Part shown: piece by piece, positions 48,073 to 60,154 of the stretch
Numbering within the stretch: the stretch's first letter is position 1
Layout of the letters: every line of letters begins with the position of its first letter
Assembly (NCBI GenBank): GCA_026874595.1
Contig: CM049307.1
Location: 58,164,870-58,228,869, forward strand
Origin: Sipunculus nudus
Lineage: Eukaryota; Annelida; Sipuncula; Golfingiida; Sipunculidae
Direction of reading: 5' to 3'
DNA: 64,000 nt
Position numbers and translations under genes: made by a program
Notes under the pieces: generated by a model
What the model was told of the DNA's origin: nothing
Database searches by the model: none
The model's input: only the letters and a program-made list of their open reading frames with translations

Positions 48073-48566
48073 AATTCCAGGTAACACGTGTGTTATGCAA
48101 TGCTTACAGTTCATTCATAATAAGCGGTTACAAATAATACGTTTAAAAATTGATCAGTTTTATTGTAAGTCTTACGATCGGTTTTGTAGGTAATGAGGCG
48201 TCAAAAATGACAAAAAGATATTTGTTTCTTCATCGGTATTTTCAGCTCCAGTTTCGAAATGGCGGATGCCGCTCTTATGACGAAAAAGGTCTTATGTAAG
48301 GTCAGCAAAAACGTGCTTCGTTCAGTTTGTGATGGACGGTGGATATAATGATGCACAAGCAGCTATCAGTTACAGGAAAATAATAAAAAGTTAGTTCAGA
48401 AGGTTAATGTACTGTAACGACTACTGTAACTAAGCAAAGCGGCTTAATTGGTGTCAGTTGCTGTCATTCAAAGTAGGTAAAACGTAACCGTAAAAGAACA
48501 ATATATGAAAAAGAGGTTAAATGAATGAACTGTAAGCATTGTATAACACACGTGTAATCTGGAATT
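48073..48566. mobile_element. MITE with about 46-bp inverted ends, 494 bp
   Basis: Left end AATTCCAG, ACACGTGTGTTAT, GCAATGCTTACAGTTCATTC; the right end is its reverse complement with four to five mismatches (GAATGAACTGTAAGCATTG, ATAACACACGTGT, CTGGAATT). The centre of each arm carries the palindrome ACACGTGT. Target duplication is ambiguous (TAA or TTAA). No second copy in the window. Confidence 0.7.
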
Positions 48567-49417
48567 AATGTGTCGATTTAACATATTCCAGGACACTTTT
48601 GGAAAGCCAAAAGGAGTATCAAGTATGTGAATAATAATTAAGAGAATCAGGTATAGAATTACTTAGTAAAATACTTGGATATACCGATGGCAGTTAGGAG
48701 TATAGGTATACAAAGACTAACAACAGTGAAACTGCGTAATAAATGTGGACACCGGTGACTGCGTTAAAAGCCGACCTCCTATATACCGATTCTTATGTAT
48801 ATCTTATATATCTTATGTTTGTATAAAATGTGTCATGCGCTTTAGTGAATCGTGTGAGTAAATATAGATATAATAAATAGATACCGGACGCAACCATATT
48901 AGTCACGGAGAGTACCAATCGGAAGGCCGATTGTTTCGGTTCCTATTTTTCAGCCAATATTTTGGTCGATTCAAAAAATAAGCCGGTTAGCTTCATCACA
49001 TCATTCGATCCCACTGATTTTTTGACAGACACAGAGTCCATGGAAAATAGATAAATAGGAGGCAGCCTTTACGGATATACGGATCAGGTGTTCTGGACGC
49101 TGCTGTTGCTGCAAATGATAGGCCTACTGTAAGTCCAGAGGTTTACAGCGTTAACCTTTCTAGTTAGTTTTACTGTCGTGTGTGCCAGGCAGCAGTATAA
49201 GCAGTAGTCTTCGAAAATATGAAAAATAGAAAAAAAATCACGCTTAATTCCAAAAAACCCACCGTTTTCGTCCCTACGTCTGCTGGCGAAAGTGATATAT
49301 GTATGAAGACTACTGTCATTTTCTTCAAACTTGTTCACCTATATCTAGGCAAGGGTGTCACTCCCTTTATTTCTAACGTCCTCTATCTTCCCCTGGTCAC
49401 GCAGGTTTGTTAACACT

Positions 49418-49805
49418 CGGGTTCTTTGGTTTAGAGATAGCTAGAGTACAGGACTCAAACGGGAAGATCGTAAGTAAAAATCTCATCGGAGGCGGTGAGA
49501 TTTTTCACACACCCCCCCCCCCCCCAAGGGTGAGCGCTTCCCAGGCTTAATGGGGAGACTGTGCCCATCAGTTATTTTTATAACTTACAGACGACTGCGC
49601 CTTTCGGGGATTCCTCGGTGTTATGATCCTGCAATGGGCATTACACATACCCAGGACCCGAAGGAGCAGTACGTAGTCACCAAGACTGGATAACACCAGG
49701 ATATAAAGTAAGAGGAAACTTTTAATACGTACTACCCTGTCATGTATAGTTCTGAACCTTAATGGTATTCTGCAGATGTACATACTTAGCTCTGTTAGCA
49801 TTCAA
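49418..49805 (+). mobile_element. SINE family 1 copy with C-run in the body
   Basis: Head GGGTTCTTTGGTTTAGAG and GTACAGGACTCAAACGGG, then GAGATTTTTCACA, a 14-bp C run (49512-49525) in place of the usual GGTCGGCCCCC, GGTGAGCGC, GGCTTAATGGGGAGACTGTG, GCGCCTTTCGGGGATTCCTC and TTATGATCCTGCAATGGGCA. The 3' part ends CCCTGTCATG and ATTCTGCAGATGTAC. A short hairpin TTGGAGG/CCTCCAA follows at 49808-49827. Confidence 0.75.
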
Positions 49806-50269
49806 AATTGGAGGCGCTAACCTCCAACAAAGATGTTTTAAAAAGATTTATTAACAAGAAGGAAAAAAAGAGAGATAACTCAGTGTTTATTCTATGTTCA
49901 CTCTTTCTGTTGCGATGGTCATATGACCCTCTTTATACACTGTAAATAAACACAATTTCTATGTTCCGTGCGTTCTCCCCGATTTGGACTATACCACGCT
50001 GTATCTGATAATCACGTACCTGACACCACGTAGTCCCCTTCCCCCTTCTTATTCCAAAACCAGCATATCACGCACAATCAAAATCTTTATGAGAACATAT
50101 AGAGCTGAGAATACGTTAAACATAACAACAAGGTACTCGAGCATAACCTTAGTACTAACGTCACTGGTACATAAACCTTATGTTAGGGTGACTGGATCAC
50201 AAACCAATTACTGGCTACACCTGTGCATTATAATATTATCTGGTGATGGCGTTTCTGGTATATGGATTT

Positions 50270-51965
50270 GGTTCTGCCGTTACTCGTACATGGATCTGTT
50301 ACTGACGTCACTGGTACAAGGATCTGGTAAAGACATCACTGGTACATGGATCTGATACTGACGTCGTTGGTATTGCATCTGGCACAGACGTCACTGGTAC
50401 CTGGATCTCATACTGACGTTATTGATTCATTGATCTGGTACTAATCTCACTGGTACATAGATTTCGTACTGACGTCATTTGTTATGAAATTGATACCGAC
50501 GTCACCGGTACATGAATCTGTTGCTGACGTCACCAGCACATGGATTTGGAACTGACGTACATAGATCTGGTGGTGGCGTCACCGGTACATGGATCTGGCA
50601 CTCACGTTACAAGTACATGGATCTGACGTCACTGGTAATGGGATCTGGGGTTGTCGTCAATAACACATGGAACTAGTGTTTGCATCATTGTACATGGATC
50701 TGGTGCATGCGTCATTGGTACATGGACCTAGTGCTGGCATCATTGTACATGGATCTAGTTCTGACATAATCAGTACATGAATATGGTTCTGACGTCACTG
50801 GCACATGGATCTGGTGGTGGCGTTACTGGTACACTGATTTGGTATTTCATTTGAGATTAATCTGGTTGTGACGTTGCTGGTACATAGAACTGGTTCTGTC
50901 ATCAATGGTACATGAACTGGTTCTGTCGTCACTGGTACATGAACTGGTTCTGTCATCACTGGTACATGAACTGGTTCTGTCGTCACTGGTACATGGACCT
51001 GGTTCTGTCATCACTGGTACATGAACTGGTTTTGTCGTCACTGGTACATGAACTGGTTCTGTCGTCACTGGCACATGGACTGGTTCTGTCGTCACTGGCA
51101 CATGAACTGGTTCTGTCGTCACTGGTACATGAACTGGTTCTGTCGTCACTGGAACATGAACTGGTTCTGTCGTCACTGGCACATGGACTCGTTTTGTCGT
51201 CACTGGTACATGAACTGGTTCTGTCATCACTGGCACATGAACTGGTTCTGTCATCACTGGTACATGAACTGGTTCTGTCGTCACTGGTACATGGACCTGG
51301 TTCTGTCATCACTGGCACATGGACCTGGTTCTGTCATCACTGGTACATGGACTGTTTCTGTCGTCACTGGCACATGGACCTGGTTCTGTCATCACTGGTA
51401 CATGAACTGGTTCTGTCATCACTGGTACATGAACTGGTTCTGTCGTCACTGTAACATGAACTGGTTCTGTCGTCACTGGCACATGGACTGGTTTTGTCGT
51501 CACTGGTACATGAACTGGTTCCGTCATCACTGGCACATGAACGAGTTCTGTCATCACTGGTACATGAACTGGTTCTGTCGTCAATGGGACATGGACCTAG
51601 TTCTGTCATCACTGGCACATGGACCTGGTTCTGTCATCACTGGTACATGAACTGGTTCTGTCATCACTGGTACATGAACTGGTTCTGTCGTCACTGGTAC
51701 ATGAACTGGTTCTGTCGTCACTGGCACATGGACTCGTTTTGTCGTCACTGGTACATGAACTGGTTCTGTCATCACTGGCACATGAACGAGTTCTGTCGTC
51801 ACTGGTACATGAACTGGTTCTGTCGTCACTGGTACATGAACTGGTTCTGTCGTCACTGGTACATGGATCTGCATGGTTCTGTCGTCACTGGTACAAGGAT
51901 CTGTTTCTGTCGTCACAGGTACATTGACCTGGTTCTGTCGTCACTCATACATGAACCAGATGTTT
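50270..51965 (+). repeat. 27-bp minisatellite, regular core 50899-51965 and decayed 5' part
   Basis: The consensus unit is ACTGGTACATGAACTGG then TTCTGTCGTC, with variants GTCATC, GGCACATG and GGACCTGG. The core holds about 39 units; the 5' part (50270-50898) shows the same words with many changes and often TGACGTCA. Because 27 is a multiple of three and the unit lacks stops, several frames are open on both strands (the longest near 209 codons). Units with GGACCTGG are 28 bp and shift the frame, so the array is not kept as protein. Confidence 0.97.
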
Positions 51966-53140
51966 CCGTCGTGTGAAGTCGTCCACATCGAATGTAGTTT
52001 AACAAACTGCTTTTTTTTCATTATAACGATACGACATATCTTCTGTAAATATGATTTATATACAGTGTGAAAGACTATATGATAAAATTCCATTATCTAC
52101 GATGATGATCCAAGTCATTTTTTATCTCAGGACTGAGTTAATAGAAAACAGTTATATTTTATTTTATCGTTCACGAAACGTCGATTGCAAAGAAACAGTC
52201 CTGATTTAAAGAATTAATGCAAAATAATCTGTTCTTCTTGAGAAACAAGGTAAACTTAGAGCAGTTATGTAATATTTGCTACAAATATCTTGCGATACCG
52301 TCTTAATTATGAAAAGAAACTGTCAGGATATTCGACATAAGCTTTACACCGTTACACACCTAACAATAAGTAAGTTCCGCTTGCGGCTGCAATGGAACAA
52401 ATGTCCCATCAATATCAAAGATCTAAGTTTTATTTGAAATCGGACAACTGAGGTTTCAGGCAAAAATACTAATTATATCATAGATGTGTTTCATCTTATT
52501 ATATGGTTTCTTCTAACCAATTAAGATTTCGTATTGATTGGGAAGTTTTGAAATAGGATTGACGCCACAATTGAAGAGTGTCAGCTTGTCTTATTTGCTA
52601 AATGTTAACTCATACGGGAGAAAGTCTGGGTTGAAAAAATTGAAAGCCTACTTAGAGTTCGAGGAAGAACTTCGTTTTGTCAAGTTACTAAATTACATGT
52701 CAAAGTCAGGTTCAACTACTTAATTGTAAGCATTAATTGTCACAGCCAATCAATGTTTCTTTTATAACACTGTGGTTAGGAAAGGTCCTGCGATAGGCGA
52801 TAATGCCAATTGTCGGACTTAATTATTGACAGATAAATTGAGAGATTAAGGGACCCGTAACTGGATATATCACTCAAGGTAGTTTCTTTTTGACCTGTTT
52901 CTGTCATTTTCGTTTATTCTCATTTTTCCCTAACATGTCGTAGAAAAATCACCCGAATACAGTGATTTCGGCTTTTAATAAATTCTAAAGGTTTCAATAT
53001 TCTAATTATTACCCTTGATGAAAGATGGATTTGGCGGAGGTAATCATCTCCATTTTTCGATGCTTGCATAACAAAGTACTAGGTATTTCTGCACAATTCC
53101 ATTCCGGTTTCGAACTACGTGACGGTGGCATACACGAGAT
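51966..53140. other. No gene called; one protein-like open segment
   Basis: The plus strand from about 52538 to a stop at 52723 is open for 61 codons and includes a charged part, KKLKAYLEFEEELRFVKLL. It has no ATG at its open end. It could be a terminal exon remnant or chance. The rest is AT-rich with no visible repeats. Confidence 0.3.
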
Positions 53141-53412
53141 GCTCCAGGTATCAACCAGGCTCAGTGTTCCACTCAACCAGGCTCAGTGTTCCACTCCCGC
53201 GGGTTCTGGATGTGTGTCATACCCATTGTTTGGTCATAACACCGAAGAACCCCCGAAAAGCGCACTCTTTTGCGAGTGAAACACGATTGTGTGGCACAGT
53301 CGTACCATAGTATGAGAGCACTCACCCTCGGTGTGGACCGACCGAGAAAAGTCTCACCGCCTCGGCTGAGATTTGAACTCCCGGCTTTGAGACCCTAGAC
53401 CACGGAAGCCAG
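53141..53412 (-). mobile_element. SINE family 1 copy, minus strand
   Basis: On the minus strand: CCTGGCTTCCGTGGTCTAGG, CTCAAAGCCGGGAG, TTCAAATCTCAGCCGAGGCG, GTGAGACTTTTCTCGGTCGG and on to GGTTGATACCTGG. The head keeps a recognisable B box. A 22-bp internal duplication (53151-53172, 53173-53194) lies near its 3' end. Confidence 0.75.
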
Positions 53413-54587
53413 GATCATTATCTGACACAATGTTCATGATCAATATTATATCAGTTGCCTAATATACACGAATTAAAATGTTTCCAGAGAAAACTTTGAA
53501 ACTATACAGTATCGATGTAGACCACATCAGTTGTCTGTGCTTCATAAAGAATAAAGACACCGAGGGATTAACAGAGGCAGATGGGTTTACTTCTCTCGCC
53601 TAGAAACCTCATGATAAGAACAATTCATAATTATTTTATTACATACGCTTCTCGTACATCGGTTATACCCTGCAGTCGTTCCCGATCTCCTATTTTAACC
53701 GCTGCTTTGTAAAGCAAGCTTCTCTGAGTCCCAACACCAGGGCCTTGCACTGAGCAAAGACTTGTAATCAGACCAATGTGAGCGTGGTATCGCACGGTGC
53801 ATCCAATCAAAAACAAGCAACACGTTGGTCCGATCCCTGGCCCTGACCAACGAGGGGCATATGAACGGGGAATTCTGAACAAAGTATTACTGTATTAACC
53901 CCGGGCACTGAGCGGAATTCTGATTGGTGTGATTCGTGACAGGCACCCAATGTACAGTAAAATGTAATTTCCTTACCTTAATGAAGCATGGAATTGTGTC
54001 AACCATTTTACCCTTATGATAAAATACAAACAAACAAGAATAGGTGTAATTGTTTAATATGTTTAAATCTGAAAAAAAAACATCTTCGATGTGCGCTTAT
54101 TGTAGAAAGTTACCTATTCAACACTAAAACAAACAAATGTTCATACATACAAACAAAAAAGATTGCATTTCGAATGAGAAAATATTTCCAAATTTTACAC
54201 AGATCCGTTTTGTAACTCTAGTTTACCACGAGATTGGCAAAATAAATATAATCATAACCCGTCTATATATAACAATAAAAAGGAAACAGACAAAGACGAA
54301 CTTAACAGCGGAGTGGTGTTTGGAAAAGAGTCATAGTTTAAAAGTTAACTCTGACTTCCTTTTGTACCGTTCAGGCCATGTGTGTTCACTTGAAATATTC
54401 TCTATATTTTCAATTTTGTTCAGGTAAAATTCGAGATTTCTATGTAAGTATTTACCTACTTACGTCATATGAATTATCTATTTTTCCTGCATTTTCTGTT
54501 TGGTTACTCTGAAAGATGTTTCACATTTATACGCTTAAATTGTACTTTCCGTATGTGAAATTACAAATTTGCTGAATAAACTTCTTT

Positions 54588-55500
54588 TCAGTTAACGTTT
54601 GATCAAATTATATTTAATCAAAAGCATATTTGTCTAAAACCGATGGAATAATTAACGCTTACGTACACCAGATAAAGGGTGTCCGGTTTTACCATATGAC
54701 CTCAGGTATTTAAATTCTTACCACTATGAAAGATTCCTATATTCAAATGTTGGTGTTTACATCAGATACAGTTGTGTGTGGGAAGACCAGGAAACAACAA
54801 CACAAAAAGTAACACAAAACATGCTTAAACACTTGCAAGTAAACAACTTAAACAAGCTGCTCATACCCTTGATATTTGGTGCATGGATAACAGCCTAATA
54901 GAATGTGAATAAAAGATGTTAGTTCCTTCAGACTGTAATTTTATTCATAATGTACCTTCTGAAAGGCTTTGATGTGTTCTTGTGATTAGTGTGCTTGCGG
55001 ATAATTTATTATTCATATGACATTTAAAATGACTCATTAATCGCATAGCGTTGAACTGTTTTCAGGATAACATTTATGGCTTCTTAAACTAGAAAATGCT
55101 GGCGATGTAAGCGTTACTATCTCTAAACGAAAGGGCAACACTCAATACTAGAACGATGCTTGAATGTAACCAGTTATATATTATACGGTAAAGAATACAA
55201 TCCGTGAGTAAGTAATAGCCATAGCGAAGTTCCTCTACATGACCTCTAGCCAGAACTATCAACCGGGAACAGTTATCGAAATTATATACCGGAACAGTAA
55301 CCGAAACTTTCTTACACACCCCCTCTTGGAAACCGTGTATCCGATATTTATCCCGAATGGAAACACGAGATTGAAACGAGATGGGAAAATTATAATTCTT
55401 AATATCTAGTATACAATCTCTAATATATGCTCCTTTAAGCGTTTACTAGTCTGTTAAATCAGATTCATAACTAATCAGATATCAAAGAGTTCAATAACAC
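54588..55500 (+). repeat. Long repeat L, copy A
   Basis: Aligns with 58320-59645 and 62212-63620. Landmarks in order: AGCATATTTGTCT, ACGTACACCAG, AGTTGTGTGTGGG, CTCATACCCTTGATATTTGG, TTCCTTCA, TTCTTGTGATTAG, TATTCATATGACA, TAAACGAAAGGG, ACTAGAACGATGC, CGGAACAGTAACCGAAACTT, a C-rich spot, AACGAGATGGGAAAATTATA, TCCTTTAAGCG and AGTCTGTTAAATCAGAT. A stretch of AACAGTAACCGAAAC-like words forms a small 24-25 bp tandem. No coding frame runs through it. Confidence 0.75.
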
Positions 55501-55522
55501 AGTTATTCTGTTCAATATTTTC

Positions 55523-55525
<3 letters not shown>

Positions 55526-55558
<33 letters not shown>
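55526..55558. repeat. (TA)n microsatellite
   Basis: About 33 bp of TA, visible directly, just after the end of long repeat copy A. Confidence 0.95.
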
Positions 55559-55559
<1 letters not shown>

Positions 55560-55566
<7 letters not shown>

Positions 55567-58319
55567 TAAAATTTGAAGAACACTTTTTGCAGAAAATTAT
55601 CATTTTTCTCTTCATTGTTCTGATACGATGTTCCACATTCTTAATGTGTGAATTTAAAACATGAATAATGACAGTGAAACAAGAAAACTAGCTGCATAAC
55701 GTAATCAAGTATTATCTATTACTATCCCAAATACTTTCAGTGCTATTTTAATGTGAGAATATGTTACAAAGAAACATTTAATTCCAATTAAATACTTTGG
55801 CTAAGTAATAACCTCAAGCACCAAGGCCATAAAGTTGCAAATTATTCATGTAGTAGAAGGCATTCCTGATTTGATACAGATTAAAAGGTAGCATGTTCAT
55901 CTATTCAAATCTGAGGTATATAACCCCCCTCGGACCAGATGTTGAATTCCTGGGGCCTGAAGAGACACCTGCTCTATTTAACAGGCATATATGTACTTTA
56001 TCGTGCAAATGATAATGTCAGGAAATTTAATTTTACCAGGCGGAAGATCTTTCAAGAGACAAGCGATGATGTTTTTCTTGTAAAGTACAACATGTTAATA
56101 ATATTGTTGATTATACTGATATTCATTCATACCCTAAGCGCAACTACATTACCCACAAACAAAGATATACAAAGATGCAACTTTATTCCAGAAATGCATA
56201 TGAAAGAAATAACAACAATTAAATGCGTAAACAACATAAAGAAATAAGGGTTTTAAGGAGAAACCGAAATAACAGGGAACAGGAAAACACTCCTTTAAGT
56301 TAGGGATAATCTGAAATAGATTAAGTCCTACACCCAGTTATCTAAATCCTATTTCAAGTTACCGTGAGTAATCTCAGTTTATTCACCAAAGCCTTTGTAA
56401 CAAAATTTTTCATGAAACTACATGTATTTTATAACGTGGGTGAATAAGCCATAGCTACAGGTAGCTCTTTCTACTGATGATGTATGTACCAAATGTAATA
56501 ACTAAGCCCCCAGAATTTCATGTTTCATATGGACGAGGCCAGAAGTAATCCAAATACATTCGGGTCCGAATTGCAACGTATCAAAAATGAGTTATGCCTT
56601 TAAACCAGGCTACTATGTTTATAAGTTGTTATTCGGAGCTTCTTTTAGGGTGGTGTAATATATCAGTGTCAATATCAGGCGCGGATCGGGGGCTGGGAGA
56701 GGGGGGGGGGGGAGGGGGGGGCTATACCCGTTGACCCCTCCATGCAAAAAAATCCTGGATCCAAGCATTAATTTAAAAACTATTTGGCTAAAATATGTTA
56801 TAAAAGTATTTGTTATGATATTCTTTTTTTAGTCTGTCATAAATAATTTATTAAAACAAACAATGAACGGTTCGGGAGTGCGTACATGCAGCTTCCAAGA
56901 AACAAAGTCAAATACGGGGCTTTACAATTATTACAACGGTGGCAGGGAGCCTGCCCGGGCACCATCTTAAGAGTCAGTTCAAAGTCAAAATTCAATTTCA
57001 GGTATAAATCTGTCACCTGTGATTAATCCAAACAAGGGTCAATATTCGCAAATAAGTCGTATTTGAGATATAGCAAAACACTAAATAAATTTAAAATAAT
57101 GGAAATTCTCGTCGACAGCTTCCACTCCTTACCCTCCTTATACATCTTGACTCAAATATCGAAATGAAATAAATTTATGAACTCATATAAGACAACCCAC
57201 CTTTTACCGGGAGAGGTTTTGATATGGCAACATATGTCTAGACAGCAGTGATATATTACATTCTAAAACAAAGAGGAAACGGAACTAATGGACAATACAG
57301 ATTAAGGTGATAGGGAAATATAGTTATTTCATGATGATATGACAATAGATTGTCGACCAAAGCTACGGATGTTGAATACGTTTAGCTCCTTTGGTCATTG
57401 TTTACCTCATAATATCGTGATGGGCAGGTAGTCATGGCATTCTGTTTGATTTTAACCTTGTATGTAGTCAATGTGTTTCCATGTGCGTGCATTGCAATTG
57501 GCGCCCTTGTGGTTCTATTTTGAATTAGTGATCAACGAAGAACATCTGAAAAGGGAAGAAGCGAAATTACTGAGTTACACTCAATAGTTTTCTGGAAATA
57601 TTTCCCTTAGCGGAACAAAAGAATCATGTTTATTTCTGAAAGTCAGTTGCCTTAAAGTATTAGTATGTATTACTATGCAGAACATAGTAGTTTTTTACAG
57701 ATGAGGAAAAATGGTGTATCCTAAGATAAGTGGGGTTTTCATCATCTTATGGCGGCCACGTTGACTCTCTCATGAATGCAAGGCTGCCATCTATAATAAA
57801 AGTGTTTCTTAGGCACTTACAATAATATTGGTTCTTCTTTTGTTCAGAAAATTTCAACTGGATTATATATGCTCCTGCACTTTTAGTACCGCTCCAATAA
57901 CAAGACAGCTACAAGCTTAAAAAAAATAATACAGAGTTGATTGAATCCGTAAACCTTAATGGTAATAATAACGCGGAAAGGGGAGGGGGCCCAGAAACCC
58001 TTTTGTTCCGCCTCGAAAATTTTCTCTCGGAGGCCTTGGGCATCCATATTTAAGAGAGGGGAACATTTAGATAACGGAATGAATCTACATACATCCAAAT
58101 TTGATTTTTTGACGTAGTTTATTTTTTAGAACGGTTGTTGCCGGAAATCTCATCATTCCATCAAGTAATGCTTTGATTGTGGCTCCACATGTGCCTGAGA
58201 CCCCCACAGGAACTACTAATACGCCAAAAGGCGTAAACTCGTAAGATACTGTAGGCATTAATAATCTATGTCTCGCCGAACAGATGACAGTGACAACAAT
58301 TTTGCAAGATTAAAAACTT
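55560..58319. other. No gene called; spacer between long repeat copies A and B
   Basis: AT-rich spacer holding dispersed repeat D1 copy 2 (56275-56435) and a G-rich run with GGATCC (56690-56760). An open frame at 55939-56247 contains an ATG at 56092 followed by a signal-peptide-like run (MLIILLIILIFIHTL) and a 52-residue product with two cysteines; in AT-rich DNA such a hydrophobic start is easily produced by chance. Near 58210 ACGCCAAAAGGCGT is a short perfect hairpin. Confidence 0.35.
56275..56435 (+). repeat. Dispersed repeat D1, copy 2 (uninterrupted)
   Basis: Matches the minus strand of 6120-6300 and runs on past the point where that copy meets the LTR-like block, so it shows the unbroken form: GCCTTTGTAACAAAATTTTT then CATGAAACTACATG. 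Confidence 0.6.
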
Positions 58320-59645
58320 TCGAGTAAGCTGCTTTTATATTTTAAAGAATATTTGTCCAAAGACAAAGAAGTAATTATCACCTACGTACACCAGAAAAAA
58401 AGCGTATCCGGTTGTATCGGCTGAACATGTGAACTTACGTTGAGTTTTCAAACTTTCTAACCACTGGGATAGGTTCCTATATTCCAATGTAGGTATTTTC
58501 ATAGAATATACAGTAGTGTGTGGGTGGATATTGAAACAATAACCTATAAGGAAACAAGAAATCCGCTTAAAAAGTTGACAGAAAACGACTCACAAGAGCT
58601 ACTTATACCCTTGATATTTTGATATGGCTGATAGGATGAAATTCAAGGAATACATTCCTTCAAGCGGAATTAAGTCTACATGATTATATTCATAATTTAC
58701 CTTATTAATAGCTTTGGTTTTTTCTTGTGATAACTATTTAACTATTTTAAAAATTTATTCTTCATATGACAAGTCCAATCACTAAGTATGTCACTTAGTA
58801 ATTCCCGGTTTTAGAATAATATGGTAAGGATCCTTACTCTAAAAATGTAGGAAACCAACTCCCACTAAATTGGTGTTTCTTTCTCTAAAGGGAAGGAACA
58901 GCACTAGATACACTTTGAGTAACCAACAGCCAAGTTCCTCTACCGGAACCGTAAACGAAACTGTCTACCGGAACAGAAACCGAAACTATCTAACCCAACC
59001 CCCATCCCCGCCGCAACCATAAATATGTACCCGATCAATTCCTCATTTGACAGGACTAGATACTTGAACGATACTTTAATTTAACTAATTATATACCATA
59101 CGGTAAAGAAAACAATAAGTGAGTAATCAATAGCGAAGTTCCTCAACCGGAACAGTAACCGAAACTGTCTGCCGGAACAGTAACCGAAACTATCTACCAC
59201 TGCCCCCCCCCCCCCCCAGAAAACCATAACCCAATATTCCAAACCAGCAGTAAAATGAGATGTAAAAATGTATATCTTGGGGCCTGGACAGTCGAGAGGT
59301 AAAATGCTTGGCTCTCTCGACCCGGGTTCGATCCCCGGTGCGGCAGTGAGAGTGGGTTGTAGTTGCCCGTGCAAGGCCGGTGGTTTTCTCCGGGTTCTCC
59401 GGTTTCCTCCATCCCCAACAGACTACCGAACGCCACCATCTGAGCCATGGAGAGTGCCTTGATTGTTTAATTACTATTTGTACAATCCATGTAAAATAAT
59501 AAATCTAAATAAAAAGGTATATCCTTAATGTCTGATATATGGATAATAGGATATTCTCCACAGGCGCAGCTATGTTCACTAGTCTGTTTAATCAGATAAA
59601 TAATCAATCGAATGTGTTGTTTACGAGTTAATGCTGAGCTTTACC
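58320..59645 (+). repeat. Long repeat L, copy B, with internal duplication and SINE insertion
   Basis: Same landmark order as copy A. The AACAGTAACCGAAACT module with its flanks occurs twice (about 58900-58990 and 59040-59200), so part of the copy is duplicated, and a 15-bp C run (59203-59217) follows the second. A SINE of family 2 interrupts it at 59279-59515; the match resumes with AATGTCTGATATATGG and AGTCTGTTTAATCAGAT. A further weak echo of the module is at about 59890-60000. Confidence 0.75.
59279..59515 (+). mobile_element. SINE family 2 copy, tRNA-derived, with target duplication
   Basis: Head GGGGCCTGGACAGTCGAGAG with B box CCCGGGTTCGATCCCCGG, then GTTGTAGTTGCCCGTGCAAG, GGTGGTTTTCTCCGGG, CTCCGGTTTCCTCCA, and a 3' end GTAAAATAATAAATCTAAAT followed by AAAAA. 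Flanking GTATATCTT (59270-59278) and GTATATCCT (59517-59525) match at 8 of 9 positions, a target duplication. The TTCTCCGGG...CTCCGG body is a motif I recall from conserved SINE domains of marine invertebrates. Different head and body from SINE family 1. Confidence 0.85.
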
Positions 59646-60154
59646 TGTGCTTTCTAGCCTTACATAAGCGTGATTCAACAAAAAAAGTTTTCGATGACTT
59701 TGATAAGTATTATTCTAAAATAATGAAACTGGATTTTATGGACTAACGCCCATGGGTCCATACGTAGAAATAAATATGAAAAGAAAACCCTCCGTTCTGG
59801 CGTTAAATTTCTAAAGAGAAATATAGTTAACAAAATGTTCAATAGATAAGATAAAACGAACGATTTTTTAAATAAGGTTAGTTTTATTAAACAAATGCCA
59901 CAATCAACTTCCTCTGCCACATCCTTAACCGGTAGAGTAACCGAGATTCTCCAACTCCGACCCACCCCCTCCATCCGGACCATGAACTGCTTCTTGCCGA
60001 CATGCTGAAAGAAAATCGCTTACTCGCCCGCCTATATGTTTTCCTGCCAAAAGAAAGACAGCAGACTAAATGACACCGTCTTATTGACTTTTTTGTCAAA
60101 TATATGTTAAACAGTTTCTTTATATTGCTTGGATTGTATACCTAGTTTATTGCT

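Noticed and set aside
50270-51965. CRISPR-like array because of regular repeats
   Set aside because: Units are contiguous without unique spacers, and the DNA is eukaryotic.
50795-51976. Large repetitive protein on either strand
   Set aside because: The 27-bp unit lacks stops in several frames; 28-bp units break every frame, and opposite strands are equally open.
56092-56247. 52-residue secreted peptide with a signal-like start
   Set aside because: Hydrophobic starts arise easily in AT-rich DNA; only two cysteines, no promoter or splice support.
59279-59350. Functional tRNA gene with CCCGGGTTCGATCCCCGG loop
   Set aside because: It is the head of a SINE with target duplication; a diverged copy with the same body lies at 60155-60347.
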